From: an uncultured SAR92 cluster bacterium
GTDB taxonomy: Bacteria; Pseudomonadota; Gammaproteobacteria; Pseudomonadales; Porticoccaceae
Length of the DNA stretch: 64,000 nucleotides
Reading direction: 5' to 3'
NCBI GenBank assembly: GCA_902527245.1
Contig: CABZOI010000003.1
Coordinates: 1 to 64,000 of the forward strand
The position numbers and the translations under genes are program-made. This document shows, piece after piece, positions 34,845 through 44,343 of the stretch (positions within the stretch are counted from its first letter, which is position 1; every line of letters starts with the position of its first letter). The notes below the pieces were generated by a model. That model was not told the DNA's origin. It did no database searches and was given only the letters and a program-made list of their open reading frames with translations.

Positions 34845-34921
34845 TGGTGGGCCCAGTAGGACTTGAACCTACGACCAATCGATTATGAGTCGACTGCTCT
34901 GACCAACTGAGCTATGGGCCC
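34845..34921 (-). tRNA. ileX: tRNA-Ile(CAT), lysidine type
   Basis: A complete 77-base tRNA with encoded CCA. The acceptor stem GGGCCCA pairs fully with TGGGCCC, the D-arm TAGCTCAGTTGGTCAGAGC, the anticodon loop CTCATAA and T-arm GTAGGTTCAAGTCCTAC are canonical. Anticodon CAT with these stems marks the isoleucine AUA tRNA, whose wobble C must become lysidine (TilS, outside this window), rather than tRNA-Met. Its 5' end is seven bases after the rpoD stop, so it is probably cut from the rpoD transcript. It is the apparent target of the integrations that follow. Confidence 0.93.
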
Positions 34922-34928
34922 AAAGTTT

Positions 34929-36785
34929 TTACTGCTCGTCGATAAAGCTTCTTAAGTGATCAGAACGAGTAGGATGCCGAAGCTTTCTGAGAGCTTTTGC
35001 TTCTATCTGACGAATACGCTCTCGAGTAACATCGAATTGCTTACCAACTTCTTCAAGAGTATGGTCTGTATTCATATCAATTCCAAATCTCATCCTAAGA
35101 ACCTTTGCCTCTCTCGCAGTCAAGCTGCCTAAAACACCTCGCGTAGACTCAGTAAGGTTGTTTTTAGTAGCGTTATCGATTGGCTGCGCAATGGTAACGT
35201 CTTCAATGAGATCTCCAATATTGGCATCTTCATCTTCGCCAATTGGAGTCTCCATCGAAATAGGCTCTTTGGCAATTTTCAATACTTTCCTGATCTTATC
35301 TTCGGGCATATCCATTCGCTCTGAGAGTTCCTCAGGTGAGGGTTCTCTGCCCATTTCTTGAAGCATCTGACGCGAAATTCTATTCAGTTTATTGATGGTC
35401 TCAATCATATGGACTGGAATTCTTATTGTCCTTGCCTGATCTGCAATCGAGCGAGTAATTGCTTGTCGAATCCACCATGTTGCATAAGTCGAGAACTTAT
35501 ATCCTCGTCTATACTCAAATTTATCAACCGCCTTCATCAGACCAATATTTCCTTCTTGAATCAGATCAAGGAATTGCAATCCTCTGTTGGTATATTTCTT
35601 AGCGATAGAAATCACGAGTCTTAAGTTGGCTTCGACCATCTCTTTTTTAGCTCTTCTGGCCATTGCTTCGCCAATGGTTACTCTCCTGTTAATGTCCTTG
35701 ATTTGGAGAATTGAGAGCCCACTTGAGCTCTCAACTTGAGCTAATTTTCGCTGAGCTCTGAGTATTTCTATTTCCTGCTCTTTAATCTCCTCAGAGTATT
35801 TCGCTTTAGCTTTTATCAATGAGCCAGTCCACTTGAGATTTGTTTCATTTCCGGGAAATACTTTTATGAACTCTTTCCGAGGCATTTTTGATAATCTCAC
35901 ACATAAGCGCATGATGTTTCGCTCTTCAGTCCGGATTTTTTCAACTGCACTTCTTATAACAGCGATCAAAGGATCGAATTGTCTGGGAGTCAATTTTAGG
36001 AACTTAAATAGCTCTGCAAGTGCAGCCATATTCTGTTTTGAGGTCTTACTATCTCTGCCATGCTTCGCGATCGATTTTTCTGTTTTTATGAGCATGTTCC
36101 TGATTTCTTCAAATCGCTCTGTTGCTTCTTCTGGATCAAGCCCACCTTCATGTTCATCATCATGGTCTCCGTCCTCATCAATTTCTTCACCATTCGCTAA
36201 TTTTTCAGCTTCCGCAGCTTCAGCAGCTTGCTGTTGAGCAAGAGCAGACGGGACGTGCTCCATTGGATTCAAATATCCACTTATGATATCGGTAAGCTTC
36301 TTTTCGCCCTCTAATACTTTATCCCATTCAGCAATAACTAAAGATACATTTGATGGCCAGTCAGCTATTGCAGCCATTAATTCTCGTGTACCTTCTTCAA
36401 TTCGTTTTGCTATTTCGATTTCACCTTCACGCGTAAGAAGCTCCACTGAACCCATTTCACGCATGTACATGCGAACAGGATCTGTGGTTCTATGTTGCTC
36501 TGATTCGACTGATGCAAGTGCTGCAGCGGCTTCAGCTGCCGCGATTTCATCAGGAGTATTATCTCCTGACATCATGAGTAATGTTTCAGCGTCTGGCGCA
36601 ACCTCAAAGACAGTGATTCCCATATCATTTATCATTTGAATGATATCTTCCACCTGTTCAGGGTCAGCAATATCCTCAGGTAAGTGATCGTTGACTTCAG
36701 CATAAGTGAGGTAGCCTTGCTCTCTCCCCTTAGCTATCAGATCTTTAATGCCTGATTCTTGTTTTTCGTTATTATTTTCTGCCAT
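34929..36785 (-). CDS. rpoD: RNA polymerase primary sigma factor RpoD (sigma-70)
   Basis: Housekeeping sigma factor, 618 residues. Visible are region 1.1 at the N terminus, region 1.2 ([31 protein letters not shown]), an acidic non-conserved insertion (about 190-220), region 2 with the -10-binding [17 protein letters not shown], region 3, and region 4.2 with the helix-turn-helix [19 protein letters not shown]. The order rpsU-yqeY-dnaG-rpoD is the classical macromolecular synthesis operon. Everything is intact. The tRNA-Ile gene follows after seven bases. Confidence 0.98.
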   Translation of the reverse strand: MAENNNEKQESGIKDLIAKGREQGYLTYAEVNDHLPEDIADPEQVEDIIQMINDMGITVFEVAPDAETLLMMSGDNTPDEIAAAEAAAALASVESEQHRTTDPVRMYMREMGSVELLTREGEIEIAKRIEEGTRELMAAIADWPSNVSLVIAEWDKVLEGEKKLTDIISGYLNPMEHVPSALAQQQAAEAAEAEKLANGEEIDEDGDHDDEHEGGLDPEEATERFEEIRNMLIKTEKSIAKHGRDSKTSKQNMAALAELFKFLKLTPRQFDPLIAVIRSAVEKIRTEERNIMRLCVRLSKMPRKEFIKVFPGNETNLKWTGSLIKAKAKYSEEIKEQEIEILRAQRKLAQVESSSGLSILQIKDINRRVTIGEAMARRAKKEMVEANLRLVISIAKKYTNRGLQFLDLIQEGNIGLMKAVDKFEYRRGYKFSTYATWWIRQAITRSIADQARTIRIPVHMIETINKLNRISRQMLQEMGREPSPEELSERMDMPEDKIRKVLKIAKEPISMETPIGEDEDANIGDLIEDVTIAQPIDNATKNNLTESTRGVLGSLTAREAKVLRMRFGIDMNTDHTLEEVGKQFDVTRERIRQIEAKALRKLRHPTRSDHLRSFIDEQ

Positions 36786-36861
36786 ATGTTTGTGTCTTTT
36801 TGGTGTGGATAAAAATTAGCGCGAGATTATACCGGATAAACAATCGATATCCTATTAATAT

Positions 36862-38790
36862 TTATTTGTTATTTCCGTTTGAATCCTCTTGGGTTAATTG
36901 AACAAGCCTTTGTTTTACAACACCTTTTAATTCAGATGTCTCATCATTATCAGGGAGCAATACATGTATTTTATGTAGTCTTTTAACCTGCTGTTCATTC
37001 AACTGATTAATGCTGACTAATACTTTTGCCTGATCAATTATAGGTAGGGATGTGAACGTTGATTGGATCACATGATCTACCGCTTCCATGAATTCTTTAT
37101 CATCATCTCGGCCAGTGCCGGCTGGTGGATGATATAGCTCGCTCGCTGCAAGATATTTAAGTATTTCCAGTTCAGATTGATTTTCATCTAGGCTCGACCA
37201 ATAAGAAAAAACATTTGATGCTTTGTAGTCCGGATTTTTTTTCAACAAATTGTATAACTTTAAAAAAAGTTTGATGTCATCATCATCAGATTTTGCAAGT
37301 ACCTCCAAATCATCCACCAAATTTACAAGGGATGGATGATTGATTATCAATGCAGTCAGCTGTTTTCCGGGTGATAGGGTAATTTTTCTTTTTTTCGAAT
37401 ACATGTCTACCGGATTATTTCTATTTTCAATAGTTTCTGATTGATTGCGCTCGCCCGATTTATGCGCTTCAAAATGCATCGGTGCTCGGGAACTATGCTG
37501 TTTGAGTATGCCTTGTAGTTGCTCTTCAGAGATATTGGTAAGCTTCGATAACTCGCTAAGCATCAGTTGACGAAATATCCCTTTTGGTATTTTTGATAGG
37601 GGGACTGCGCATACTTTGCCTAGTCTTGCTTTTCCATCCATTGTGGATGTGTCAATTGCAGAGCTGTAATGATCAAAAAAGTAATCCGATAAAGGTATTG
37701 CTGTTTTGAGAAAGTCTAAAAACTTTTCTTTGCCCATTTTTCTAATCATGCTATCTGGATCTTCAGACTCGGGAAGAAAAATGAACTTTGCCGAAAAACC
37801 ATCTCTCATTTGCGGAAGACAAGTTTCAAGCGCTCTTGCAGCAGCCTTTCTTCCTGCATCATCGCCATCAAAACAAAATATGATTTCTGGTGTGTATCGA
37901 AATATTTTGTGGAGATGATTCTCAGTGAGTGATGTTCCGAGTGATGCAACGGCATTATGAATCTCAAATTGAGATAATGAGATGACATCTAAATATCCTT
38001 CGACCATTATGATATTTGGAATCGCTTTAAGTGATTTCCTTGCTTCATAGAGTCCAAATAGTTCCCGGCCTTTCTGAAATATAGGTGTTTCTGGAGAGTT
38101 TATATACTTTGGTTTTGAATCATCTAAAACTCGTCCCCCAAATCCGACTGTTCGCCCTCTTTGATCTCGAATTGGAAACATAATCTTATTTCGGAAACGA
38201 TCATATAATTTTTTTTCCTCTGGCTTTGATATGAGCATTCCAGATTGTTCGAGTAGTTTTTGATTTTCTTCACCCGATAATGTATTGAGAAGAAGATCCC
38301 ATGAGTTTGGAGCAAATCCAATCCCAAATTTTGCTGCGATTTTACCGCTTAAACCTCGTTTTTTTAGGTAGGTGATAGCACTCTTTGCCTCAGGGTGTTG
38401 TCTTAATTGAGTTCGGAAAAATTTATCGGATTCAATCAGAATAGAGTACAGATTACGTTGTTTTTTCTCGACACGATAGGAGCTTGGTGTTGTTTTGGGT
38501 ACTTCCAGTCCAGCATTTTTTGCAAGATACTCAATCGCCTCGATAAACTCGAGCCTCTCATATTCCATGAGAAAACCAATCGCATTTCCACTAGCACCGC
38601 AACCAAAGCAGTGATAAAACTGCTTCTCTTGAGTCACTGTGAACGAGGGTGTTTTTTCTTCATGAAATGGACAACAAGCAGAATAATTCTTGCCAGCTTT
38701 TTTTAATTGAACACGAGAGCTTATGATGTCGACTATGTTAGTACGATCAAGAACCTCATCGATAAAAGATTGTGGAATTAATCCAGCCAT
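36862..38790 (-). CDS. dnaG: DNA primase DnaG
   Basis: Makes RNA primers for replication. I use the ATG at 38790 (MAGLIPQSFIDEVL), which matches the E. coli N terminus; a TTG two codons upstream is also open. The CHC2 zinc finger (about 40-65: CCPFHEEKTPSF, YHCFGCGASG), the TOPRIM domain with VEGYLDVISL and DGDDAGRKAA, and a C-terminal DnaB-interacting part are present; 642 residues. The C-terminal third is less conserved, as usual. It lies between yqeY and rpoD. Confidence 0.97.
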   Translation of the reverse strand: MAGLIPQSFIDEVLDRTNIVDIISSRVQLKKAGKNYSACCPFHEEKTPSFTVTQEKQFYHCFGCGASGNAIGFLMEYERLEFIEAIEYLAKNAGLEVPKTTPSSYRVEKKQRNLYSILIESDKFFRTQLRQHPEAKSAITYLKKRGLSGKIAAKFGIGFAPNSWDLLLNTLSGEENQKLLEQSGMLISKPEEKKLYDRFRNKIMFPIRDQRGRTVGFGGRVLDDSKPKYINSPETPIFQKGRELFGLYEARKSLKAIPNIIMVEGYLDVISLSQFEIHNAVASLGTSLTENHLHKIFRYTPEIIFCFDGDDAGRKAAARALETCLPQMRDGFSAKFIFLPESEDPDSMIRKMGKEKFLDFLKTAIPLSDYFFDHYSSAIDTSTMDGKARLGKVCAVPLSKIPKGIFRQLMLSELSKLTNISEEQLQGILKQHSSRAPMHFEAHKSGERNQSETIENRNNPVDMYSKKRKITLSPGKQLTALIINHPSLVNLVDDLEVLAKSDDDDIKLFLKLYNLLKKNPDYKASNVFSYWSSLDENQSELEILKYLAASELYHPPAGTGRDDDKEFMEAVDHVIQSTFTSLPIIDQAKVLVSINQLNEQQVKRLHKIHVLLPDNDETSELKGVVKQRLVQLTQEDSNGNNK

Positions 38791-38855
38791 TAGCAAGCAT
38801 AATCAGATTTTACTTCCAGTTTAGCTGTTTTTCAGTCAATGTGACACTGATTGAT

Positions 38856-39302
38856 TTACGAGTTTAGTGCTTCTTTGACGCGCTTGCTGACCTCACCTGC
38901 GTCTGCTCTTCCCTGGATTTGAGGTCGGATTATGCCCATAACTCTCCCCATATCTTTCATTGACTCGGCTCCTGTTTCTGATATCGCTTTTTCTATCAAA
39001 TTATTGATTTCATCATCCGTTAGCGCTTCAGGAAGAAACTCATGTATAACGGTTATTTCATCCGTCTCTATTTTAGACAGTTCAGTTCTCCCCGCGCTGT
39101 CGTACTGGGCAATTGAATCTCGCCGTTGTTTTATCATTTTAGCTAATATCGAAAGAGTTCGTTGATCATCCACTGTGATTCTCTCATCCACTTCGACTCG
39201 CTTTATCTCAGATAGAATAAGTCGAATGGTTTTCAGACGATCTTTATCGCGACTTTTCATAGCCGCTTTCATTTCTTTGTTTATTTCATCCTTGAGAGAC
39301 AT
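38856..39302 (-). CDS. yqeY: GatB/YqeY domain protein
   Basis: 148 residues from the ATG at 39302 (MSLKDEINKEMKAAMKSRDK), close to the 147 of E. coli YqeY; the frame is open ten codons further upstream but this start has a GGAAA site six bases away. The domain resembles the tail of GatB, which binds tRNA in amidotransferases, but the cellular role of the free protein is not established. Conserved stretches include IRLILSEIKRVEVD and MGRVMGIIRPQIQGRAD. It is part of the rpsU-dnaG-rpoD operon. Confidence 0.93.
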   Translation of the reverse strand: MSLKDEINKEMKAAMKSRDKDRLKTIRLILSEIKRVEVDERITVDDQRTLSILAKMIKQRRDSIAQYDSAGRTELSKIETDEITVIHEFLPEALTDDEINNLIEKAISETGAESMKDMGRVMGIIRPQIQGRADAGEVSKRVKEALNS

Positions 39303-39385
39303 ATTATTTTCCGCTCTGCTTGTTATAGACATCGAGAACCTTAAGAATTCTCGGAATAATGGATGTGATTTTTAATGGGAAGTAT

Positions 39386-39601
39386 CTAGTAGAGTCGATT
39401 AAAGCGTCTTGACTCTCTGGATACTTTCTTTTGATTTCTTTTAACGGCAGCTGCTGCTTTTCTTTTTCTGACCCAAGTGGGTTTCTCATAGAATTCACAA
39501 GCTCTCACTTTAGCCAAAACACCGGCTTTTTCACAAGATCTTTTAAATCTTCTTAATGCTATGTCAAAAGGCTCATTCTCTTTTATGCGAACACTCGGCA
39601 T
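39386..39601 (-). CDS. rpsU: 30S ribosomal protein S21
   Basis: 71 residues, very basic, with the family opening [20 protein letters not shown] and the Arg-rich helix. First gene of the rpsU-yqeY-dnaG-rpoD operon. The promoters for this operon and for the divergent tsaD gene must lie in the 168 bases upstream. Confidence 0.98.
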   Translation of the reverse strand: MPSVRIKENEPFDIALRRFKRSCEKAGVLAKVRACEFYEKPTWVRKRKAAAAVKRNQKKVSRESRRFNRLY

Positions 39602-39769
39602 ATGTTTTCCTGTATTTAGTTTGTTCCTAACACCCGAAGCGCGACAGTCTATACATTTCAGTGTGATAGTGCAAAAATTTTTTAAGTTAAAATACTCACC
39701 ATAAATGTTTACAATTTGGAGAGTACAACCAAATTTGATAATTGAATTCTTCTTAAAGGCTTTTTTTGA
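39602..39769. promoter_or_regulatory. Divergent promoter region rpsU/tsaD
   Basis: 168 bases between two divergent starts, AT-rich toward tsaD. It contains no open frame of note. Elements for both directions must lie here, but I could not settle on one -35/-10 pair with confidence. Confidence 0.4.
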
Positions 39770-40789
39770 ATGATAGTTCTAGGAATCGAAACCTCATGCG
39801 ATGAGACTGGATTAGCTATCTATGATGGAGAAAAAGGTCTTTTGGCACATGAATTGTATTCTCAGGTTAGATTGCATGCTGATTTTGGAGGAGTTGTACC
39901 AGAACTTGCGTCACGTGATCATATTAGAAAGATTTTACCATTGCTTGATCGCGTTTTAGATAACTCAAATCTTAAAAAAGAAAATCTTGATGGTATTGCG
40001 TATACGGCAGGTCCAGGTCTGGCGGGATCATTAATGGTTGGTGGTGCTATTGCGACATCTCTAGCTTTTGCATTAAATATACCTGTCATTGGCATACACC
40101 ACATGGAAGCTCACTTGCTGTCTCCGATGTTGGAAGAAAAAGCTCCTAGTTTTCCATTTTTGGCACTCCTTGTTTCAGGAGGGCATACACAGATTGTTTC
40201 AGTTAGAGGGATCGGCGATTATGAGCTATTGGGAGAGTCACTCGATGATGCGGCGGGTGAAGCTTTTGACAAGGTTGCAAAGCTATTAGGCCTTGGTTAT
40301 CCCGGAGGACCAATCATTGGCGAGTTAGCTGACAAAGGTAATTACAAAAAATATCACTTTCCAAGGCCAATGACCGATAAACCTGGTTTGGATATGAGTT
40401 TTTCCGGATTAAAAACACATACAAGAAACCTTATCAACGAGCAAGATATAAAAATACCGGAGGTAAAGCATGATATCTGTGCCGGATTTCAAGAAGCTGT
40501 CATAGATACTTTGATAACCAAGTGTAAAAGAGCTATTGAGCAAACAGGTTTGAATTCATTGGTTATCGCAGGAGGCGTTTCGGCAAATCACCGGCTTAGA
40601 AAAAAAATGAATGATACGTTAAAGCAAATTGGTATTAATGTTTTTTATTCGAGGTTAGAATTTTGCACAGACAATGGTGCAATGATCGCTTATGCGGGTC
40701 ATGCGCGTTTATCAAACGGAGAGAGAAGCACCGTGGCTATAGAGACCCGACCGAGATGGCCATTAGACACGCTTCGAGAAATTAAATAG
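39770..40789 (+). CDS. tsaD: tRNA N6-threonylcarbamoyladenosine transferase TsaD
   Basis: Transfers the threonylcarbamoyl group to A37 of tRNAs that read ANN codons, with TsaB and TsaE. Its 339 residues show the ASKHA fold: the N-terminal [14 protein letters not shown], the metal-binding [32 protein letters not shown] and the late [10 protein letters not shown] and [11 protein letters not shown]. Length and motifs are fully typical. It heads a plus-strand run with folB and folK. Confidence 0.98.
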   Translation: MIVLGIETSCDETGLAIYDGEKGLLAHELYSQVRLHADFGGVVPELASRDHIRKILPLLDRVLDNSNLKKENLDGIAYTAGPGLAGSLMVGGAIATSLAFALNIPVIGIHHMEAHLLSPMLEEKAPSFPFLALLVSGGHTQIVSVRGIGDYELLGESLDDAAGEAFDKVAKLLGLGYPGGPIIGELADKGNYKKYHFPRPMTDKPGLDMSFSGLKTHTRNLINEQDIKIPEVKHDICAGFQEAVIDTLITKCKRAIEQTGLNSLVIAGGVSANHRLRKKMNDTLKQIGINVFYSRLEFCTDNGAMIAYAGHARLSNGERSTVAIETRPRWPLDTLREIK

Positions 40790-40808
40790 AACTTTAGGAC
40801 ATACTTTT

Positions 40809-41168
40809 ATGGCAGATATCGTTTACATACGTGAATTAGAAATTGAAACAATTATCGGAATCTTTGATTGGGAAAGAGAGGTAAAACAGATAGTGAGCCT
40901 GGACTTAGATATGGCTCATGATATCTCAAAGGCAGGACAGACTGACGATATTCAATATGCATTAAATTACAAGTCGATATCAAAAAGACTTATTGGTTTT
41001 ATAGAAAAAAGTGAATTCTTCCTTATCGAAGCCCTCGCAGAATCGGTAATCAACATTGTAATGTCTGAGTTTTCTGTCCCATGGGTAAAATTGAGAATTA
41101 GCAAACCTGGTGCACTCAGGGGATCTAAAGATGTGGGTGTAATTATAGAACGAGGAATTAAGGACTGA
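40809..41168 (+). CDS. folB: Dihydroneopterin aldolase FolB
   Basis: Folate biosynthesis: cleaves 7,8-dihydroneopterin to 6-hydroxymethyl-dihydropterin and glycolaldehyde. The 119 residues carry the conserved VYIRELEIETIIGIFDWERE, the active-site region LNYKSISKR and the LIEALAESV helix. The stop codon shares its last base with the folK start, so the products of this pathway step and the next are translated together. Confidence 0.95.
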   Translation: MADIVYIRELEIETIIGIFDWEREVKQIVSLDLDMAHDISKAGQTDDIQYALNYKSISKRLIGFIEKSEFFLIEALAESVINIVMSEFSVPWVKLRISKPGALRGSKDVGVIIERGIKD

Positions 41169-41650
41169 TGGCAAACGTTTATTTGAGTATTGGCAGTAAT
41201 GTCAATCGCTCGGAAAATATTCGCTCATGTATTGATTCTTTGGCAGCGATCTTTGGACAGCTAAGTCTTTCGCCTGTTTATGAGAGTACTGCAGTCGGCT
41301 TTGAAGGTGATAATTTTTACAATTTAGTAGTCGGTGTGGAAACAAATCTCAGAGTGGGGGAGATATCAACCATACTAAAGAAAATTGAAGATCAACATGG
41401 TCGGGATCGAAAAGCACCTAAATTTGGACCAAGAACTTTAGATATCGATATTATAACGGTAGATGACATGGTTGGAGAGGTAGATGGAATTAAATTACCT
41501 CGGGATGAATTATTGAAGAATGCGTTTGTTTTATTACCAATGGCGGTGCTCATTGGAGACCAACTTCATCCAGAGACGGGACTTAGTTATCAATCGCATT
41601 GGGAGAGGTTTGATAAGTCAAAACAGTTTTTGAAGGAAATTGATTTTTGA
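41168..41650 (+). CDS. folK: HPPK, 2-amino-4-hydroxy-6-hydroxymethyldihydropteridine diphosphokinase
   Basis: Adds pyrophosphate from ATP to the product of FolB. 160 residues with the opening YLSIGSNV and the family signature GPRTLDIDI; the preceding RDRKAPKF matches the usual pattern. The downstream PRDELLKNAFVLLPM is typical. The convergent pteridine reductase-like gene ends 15 bases later. Confidence 0.95.
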   Translation: MANVYLSIGSNVNRSENIRSCIDSLAAIFGQLSLSPVYESTAVGFEGDNFYNLVVGVETNLRVGEISTILKKIEDQHGRDRKAPKFGPRTLDIDIITVDDMVGEVDGIKLPRDELLKNAFVLLPMAVLIGDQLHPETGLSYQSHWERFDKSKQFLKEIDF

Positions 41651-41665
41651 TTTCTGATCCGATTT

Positions 41666-42415
41666 TTAGAGAGAATTAGAGCTCCCACCATCGACTGCAA
41701 TCGTTTGTCCCGTCATATATGTTGCCTCGACCGCAAGAAAATAAGTAGTCTCTGTAATATCCTTTTCTGAGCCTAGCTTACCCATTGGAACTTTGCTTAA
41801 TATCGACTGTTGTTTTTCAAGATCGTCGGTTTCATGCTCGGGCCATAAAATTGCTCCAGGCGCCACGCTATTGACTCTCACATTGGGTGCGAGCTCTTTC
41901 GCTAACGTTTTTGTCATTGCAATGTTTCCAGCTTTAGCAATTGAGTATATTGGATGATTTGCGAGTGACTGTCGTGCATGCATATCTGAAATATTAACGA
42001 TGGATCCATTATTTTTTCGAAGAAGGGGTGCAAGAGCTTTTGCGATAAAAAATGCAGATTTTAGATTGCTGTTAATGAGATCGTCCCACTGAGCCTGATT
42101 ACAATCGTCCAATGGCGTAGGATAAAAACTTGAGGCATTGTTGACCAATACGTCAAGTCGCCCAAGCTGAGTGCAAAATTCGAAAATTTTCGTGACTGTA
42201 CTCTCAGTATTTAGATCACCCTGAATTGTGAAGCAACTATCAGATCGTTTTTCATTGAGGCTTTTTGCTAATTCATCGGCTTCATGCTTCGATGTGTTGT
42301 AATGAATAATACAGGTAAATCCGTTGGTGGAAAATAAGCGAGCGAGCTCGGCACCTATTCGCTTAGCAGCGCCTGTAATTAATACCACTGGGTATGCCTC
42401 ATTTTTTTTGCTCAT
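41666..42415 (-). CDS. folM: Pteridine reductase-like SDR (FolM/PTR1 type)
   Basis: Short-chain dehydrogenase, 249 residues. The NADPH-binding motif reads TGAAKRIGAELA, with the KRIG form characteristic of pteridine reductases rather than the usual GxxxGIG. NNASSF, the catalytic Ser in NISDMHA and YSIAKAG (Tyr and Lys) are present. The neighbouring folB and folK support a role in dihydropterin/dihydrofolate reduction. The start ATG and the cca stop are 12 bases apart, so the two genes are probably co-transcribed. Confidence 0.82.
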   Translation of the reverse strand: MSKKNEAYPVVLITGAAKRIGAELARLFSTNGFTCIIHYNTSKHEADELAKSLNEKRSDSCFTIQGDLNTESTVTKIFEFCTQLGRLDVLVNNASSFYPTPLDDCNQAQWDDLINSNLKSAFFIAKALAPLLRKNNGSIVNISDMHARQSLANHPIYSIAKAGNIAMTKTLAKELAPNVRVNSVAPGAILWPEHETDDLEKQQSILSKVPMGKLGSEKDITETTYFLAVEATYMTGQTIAVDGGSSNSL

Positions 42416-42427
42416 AAATAGGACCTT

Positions 42428-43588
42428 TTAACTAGCTTTTTGTAATTCTATGATTATCTTTGTTTGTGCTTTCTCTAGTTTTTTACCAATTTCGTGACCG
42501 CTGAGATTACTTATTTCAAAATCATCTATCTTGATTTTGTTTAATTCTTTATGAACTGATTTCAAAAAGCTCTCTGTTCGTTCAATCTCAGGGGAATTTT
42601 TGTTTTCCACTTGCCATACTTTTACAAAAAACCTTAATAGCATATCAAAAAGCTCTGAATTTTTAAGAATACCCATTTCTTTTGTCATAGAAATAATGGA
42701 GGGTGGATCAAGGTATGGCGAAATCCATGCTCTCTCAATATTGCGATAAAACAGGGTTGCTACTTCGGTAAATTTATTGGGAGCTTTAAGTCGTTTAAAT
42801 ATCGTTTTTATCAAATCTGGCTTGTATTCTAACTCAGGTAATAACGACCAAAAAAGTGAGGCAAAGCGCAATTCAATTTCATTTATTTCCGCTGCGACAG
42901 ATTTCATCAATGCTAAAGATTTTTCTTTATTTTCTGAGTTTTCGCTCATCTTTTGAAATACCTCTGGAATAATTTCTCGCAATGCTCTTGTCTCTAAAAG
43001 ACAGGAAAAAAATGAATGCGGTGCAATCTCTCTCATGGCACTTTCAATTTCTGACCAAATGCGTTCATTTGATAGGGTTAATATTTCTCCTGAATCAACA
43101 ATATCGATCATGAGTGTTTTTGTGGCCTTTGCAATTTTGAAACCAAGATGCTGATATCTTGCATAAAATCGCGCCACACGAAATACTCGGAGAGGATCCT
43201 CAATAAACGCGTCTGATACATGACGAAGTATCTTATCTTCGACATCCTTTACACCACCATAAGGATCTATTAATACGCCTTTTGAATCTTCAGCAATTGC
43301 GTTAATTGTAAGATCTCTCCTGCCTAAATCTTCCTCAAGTGTTATTTCTGGATCTGTATAAAATTCGAAACCTTGGTGTCCTACACTGATCTTTTTCTCA
43401 GTTCTGGCAAGCGCATACTCTTCCTTTGTCTTTGGATGAAGAAAGACTGGAAAATCTTTCCCTACAGGAGTGAAGCCGAGGTTAATCATCTCCTCAGGAG
43501 AGGATCCTATAACTACCCAGTCGGTTTCGTGATATTGAAAGGAGAGCAATCGATCTCTCACTGCTCCTCCAACTTTATATATTTTCAT
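42428..43588 (-). CDS. cca: CCA-adding tRNA nucleotidyltransferase with degenerate HD domain
   Basis: Adds CCA to tRNA 3' ends (class II). I use the ATG at 43588 (MKIYKVGGAVRD), giving 386 residues; 27 extra codons upstream are open but unlike the family. Motifs GGAVRD, HETDWVVIGS, RRDLTINAIA and the DPLRVFRVARF helix are intact. The HD phosphohydrolase motif of the E. coli-type enzyme is not seen: where the HD pair should be, the sequence reads RFASLFWSLLPE. So the 2',3'-phosphodiesterase and phosphatase side activities are probably lost, while CCA addition should remain. Confidence 0.9.
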   Translation of the reverse strand: MKIYKVGGAVRDRLLSFQYHETDWVVIGSSPEEMINLGFTPVGKDFPVFLHPKTKEEYALARTEKKISVGHQGFEFYTDPEITLEEDLGRRDLTINAIAEDSKGVLIDPYGGVKDVEDKILRHVSDAFIEDPLRVFRVARFYARYQHLGFKIAKATKTLMIDIVDSGEILTLSNERIWSEIESAMREIAPHSFFSCLLETRALREIIPEVFQKMSENSENKEKSLALMKSVAAEINEIELRFASLFWSLLPELEYKPDLIKTIFKRLKAPNKFTEVATLFYRNIERAWISPYLDPPSIISMTKEMGILKNSELFDMLLRFFVKVWQVENKNSPEIERTESFLKSVHKELNKIKIDDFEISNLSGHEIGKKLEKAQTKIIIELQKAS

Positions 43589-43719
43589 TTTTCTTTTTAG
43601 AGATTTATGAATTTGAATTATATAACTTATGTCTCTGCAGTCATATTTTAAAAATAATTTAAGAACCAAATTGTCTTTTCTGGCATAATATCAACGCAAG
43701 TTTTTTTTAAGAGGCGTAT

Positions 43720-44343
43720 TTGGATACTGGAATTTTAAGTCTGAAAAACCTTACCTTCTACCGAAATGAAAAGCCTATTTTTGAACCAATTACGTTTGAT
43801 GTATTTCAAGGTGATGTGGTCCATGTAAAAGGAAAGAATGGAAGCGGCAAAACGACGCTTTTAAGAATGTTAATAGGAGCACTTCATCCCTCGGAAGGCA
43901 ACATAGAATATAACCACATTGACATTAATCGGACCAGGTTTGAATATTTGAGTAATCTAGTATACGTGGGTCATAAAGTGGCCCTAAAATCTTCCTTGAC
44001 AGCCCTTGAGAATTTAGCATGGATATCTGGTAGGGATAAAAAATGTGAGTCATTGATAAAGGCTCTCGAAGACATGGGTCTCTCAGAGAAAAAAAATGTT
44101 TTATGCAGTGAATTATCTGTGGGCCAACAAAGAAAATTGACACTCGCTAGAATATTGGTGAGTGATGCAAAAATTTGGCTTCTTGATGAGCCCTTTAACA
44201 CATTGGATAGCGATGGCTTTACATTGTTAAAAGACTTGATAGAAGCTCATAAAAATAATCAGGGAATAGTGGTATACGCAAGTCATCAAAACGTATCTAT
44301 CTCCGATGTAAAAACAATTCAGTTGGAGAAGGCAATACCATGA
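43720..44343 (+). CDS. ccmA: Heme exporter ATP-binding protein CcmA
   Basis: ATPase of the CcmABCD complex, which releases heme-loaded CcmE during cytochrome c maturation. 207 residues with Walker A GKNGSGKTT, the signature LSVGQQRKLTLAR and Walker B IWLLDEPFNTLD. The start is a TTG with a GAGG site five bases upstream; no ATG would give a full N terminus. It overlaps ccmB by four bases (ATGA) and heads the ccmABCDEFGHI operon. Confidence 0.95.
   Translation: MDTGILSLKNLTFYRNEKPIFEPITFDVFQGDVVHVKGKNGSGKTTLLRMLIGALHPSEGNIEYNHIDINRTRFEYLSNLVYVGHKVALKSSLTALENLAWISGRDKKCESLIKALEDMGLSEKKNVLCSELSVGQQRKLTLARILVSDAKIWLLDEPFNTLDSDGFTLLKDLIEAHKNNQGIVVYASHQNVSISDVKTIQLEKAIP

Larger units (their letters stand above)
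27741..34921. mobile_element. Accessory region bounded by tRNA-Ile(CAT) and its fragments
   Basis: Four tRNA(CAT)-derived sequences, all on the minus strand, divide this region: D (27741-27790), B (29015-29091), C (32363-32402) and the intact gene A (34845-34921) beside rpoD. Between them lie a GST-like gene, a large secreted protein, and a Sel1 protein plus a lectin-like lipoprotein. Housekeeping genes resume directly at rpoD. No integrase, transposase or phage gene is visible. I infer repeated site-specific integration at the tRNA gene, with the mobilising gene lost or acting from elsewhere. Confidence 0.6.

Noticed and set aside
27741-34921. Prophage
   Set aside because: No capsid, tail, terminase, lysis or integrase gene is visible; genes are envelope-type cargo.
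35833-36237. 134-residue open frame antisense to rpoD
   Set aside because: Serine-rich translation is what the antisense of the acidic rpoD region would give; no ribosome site or family match.
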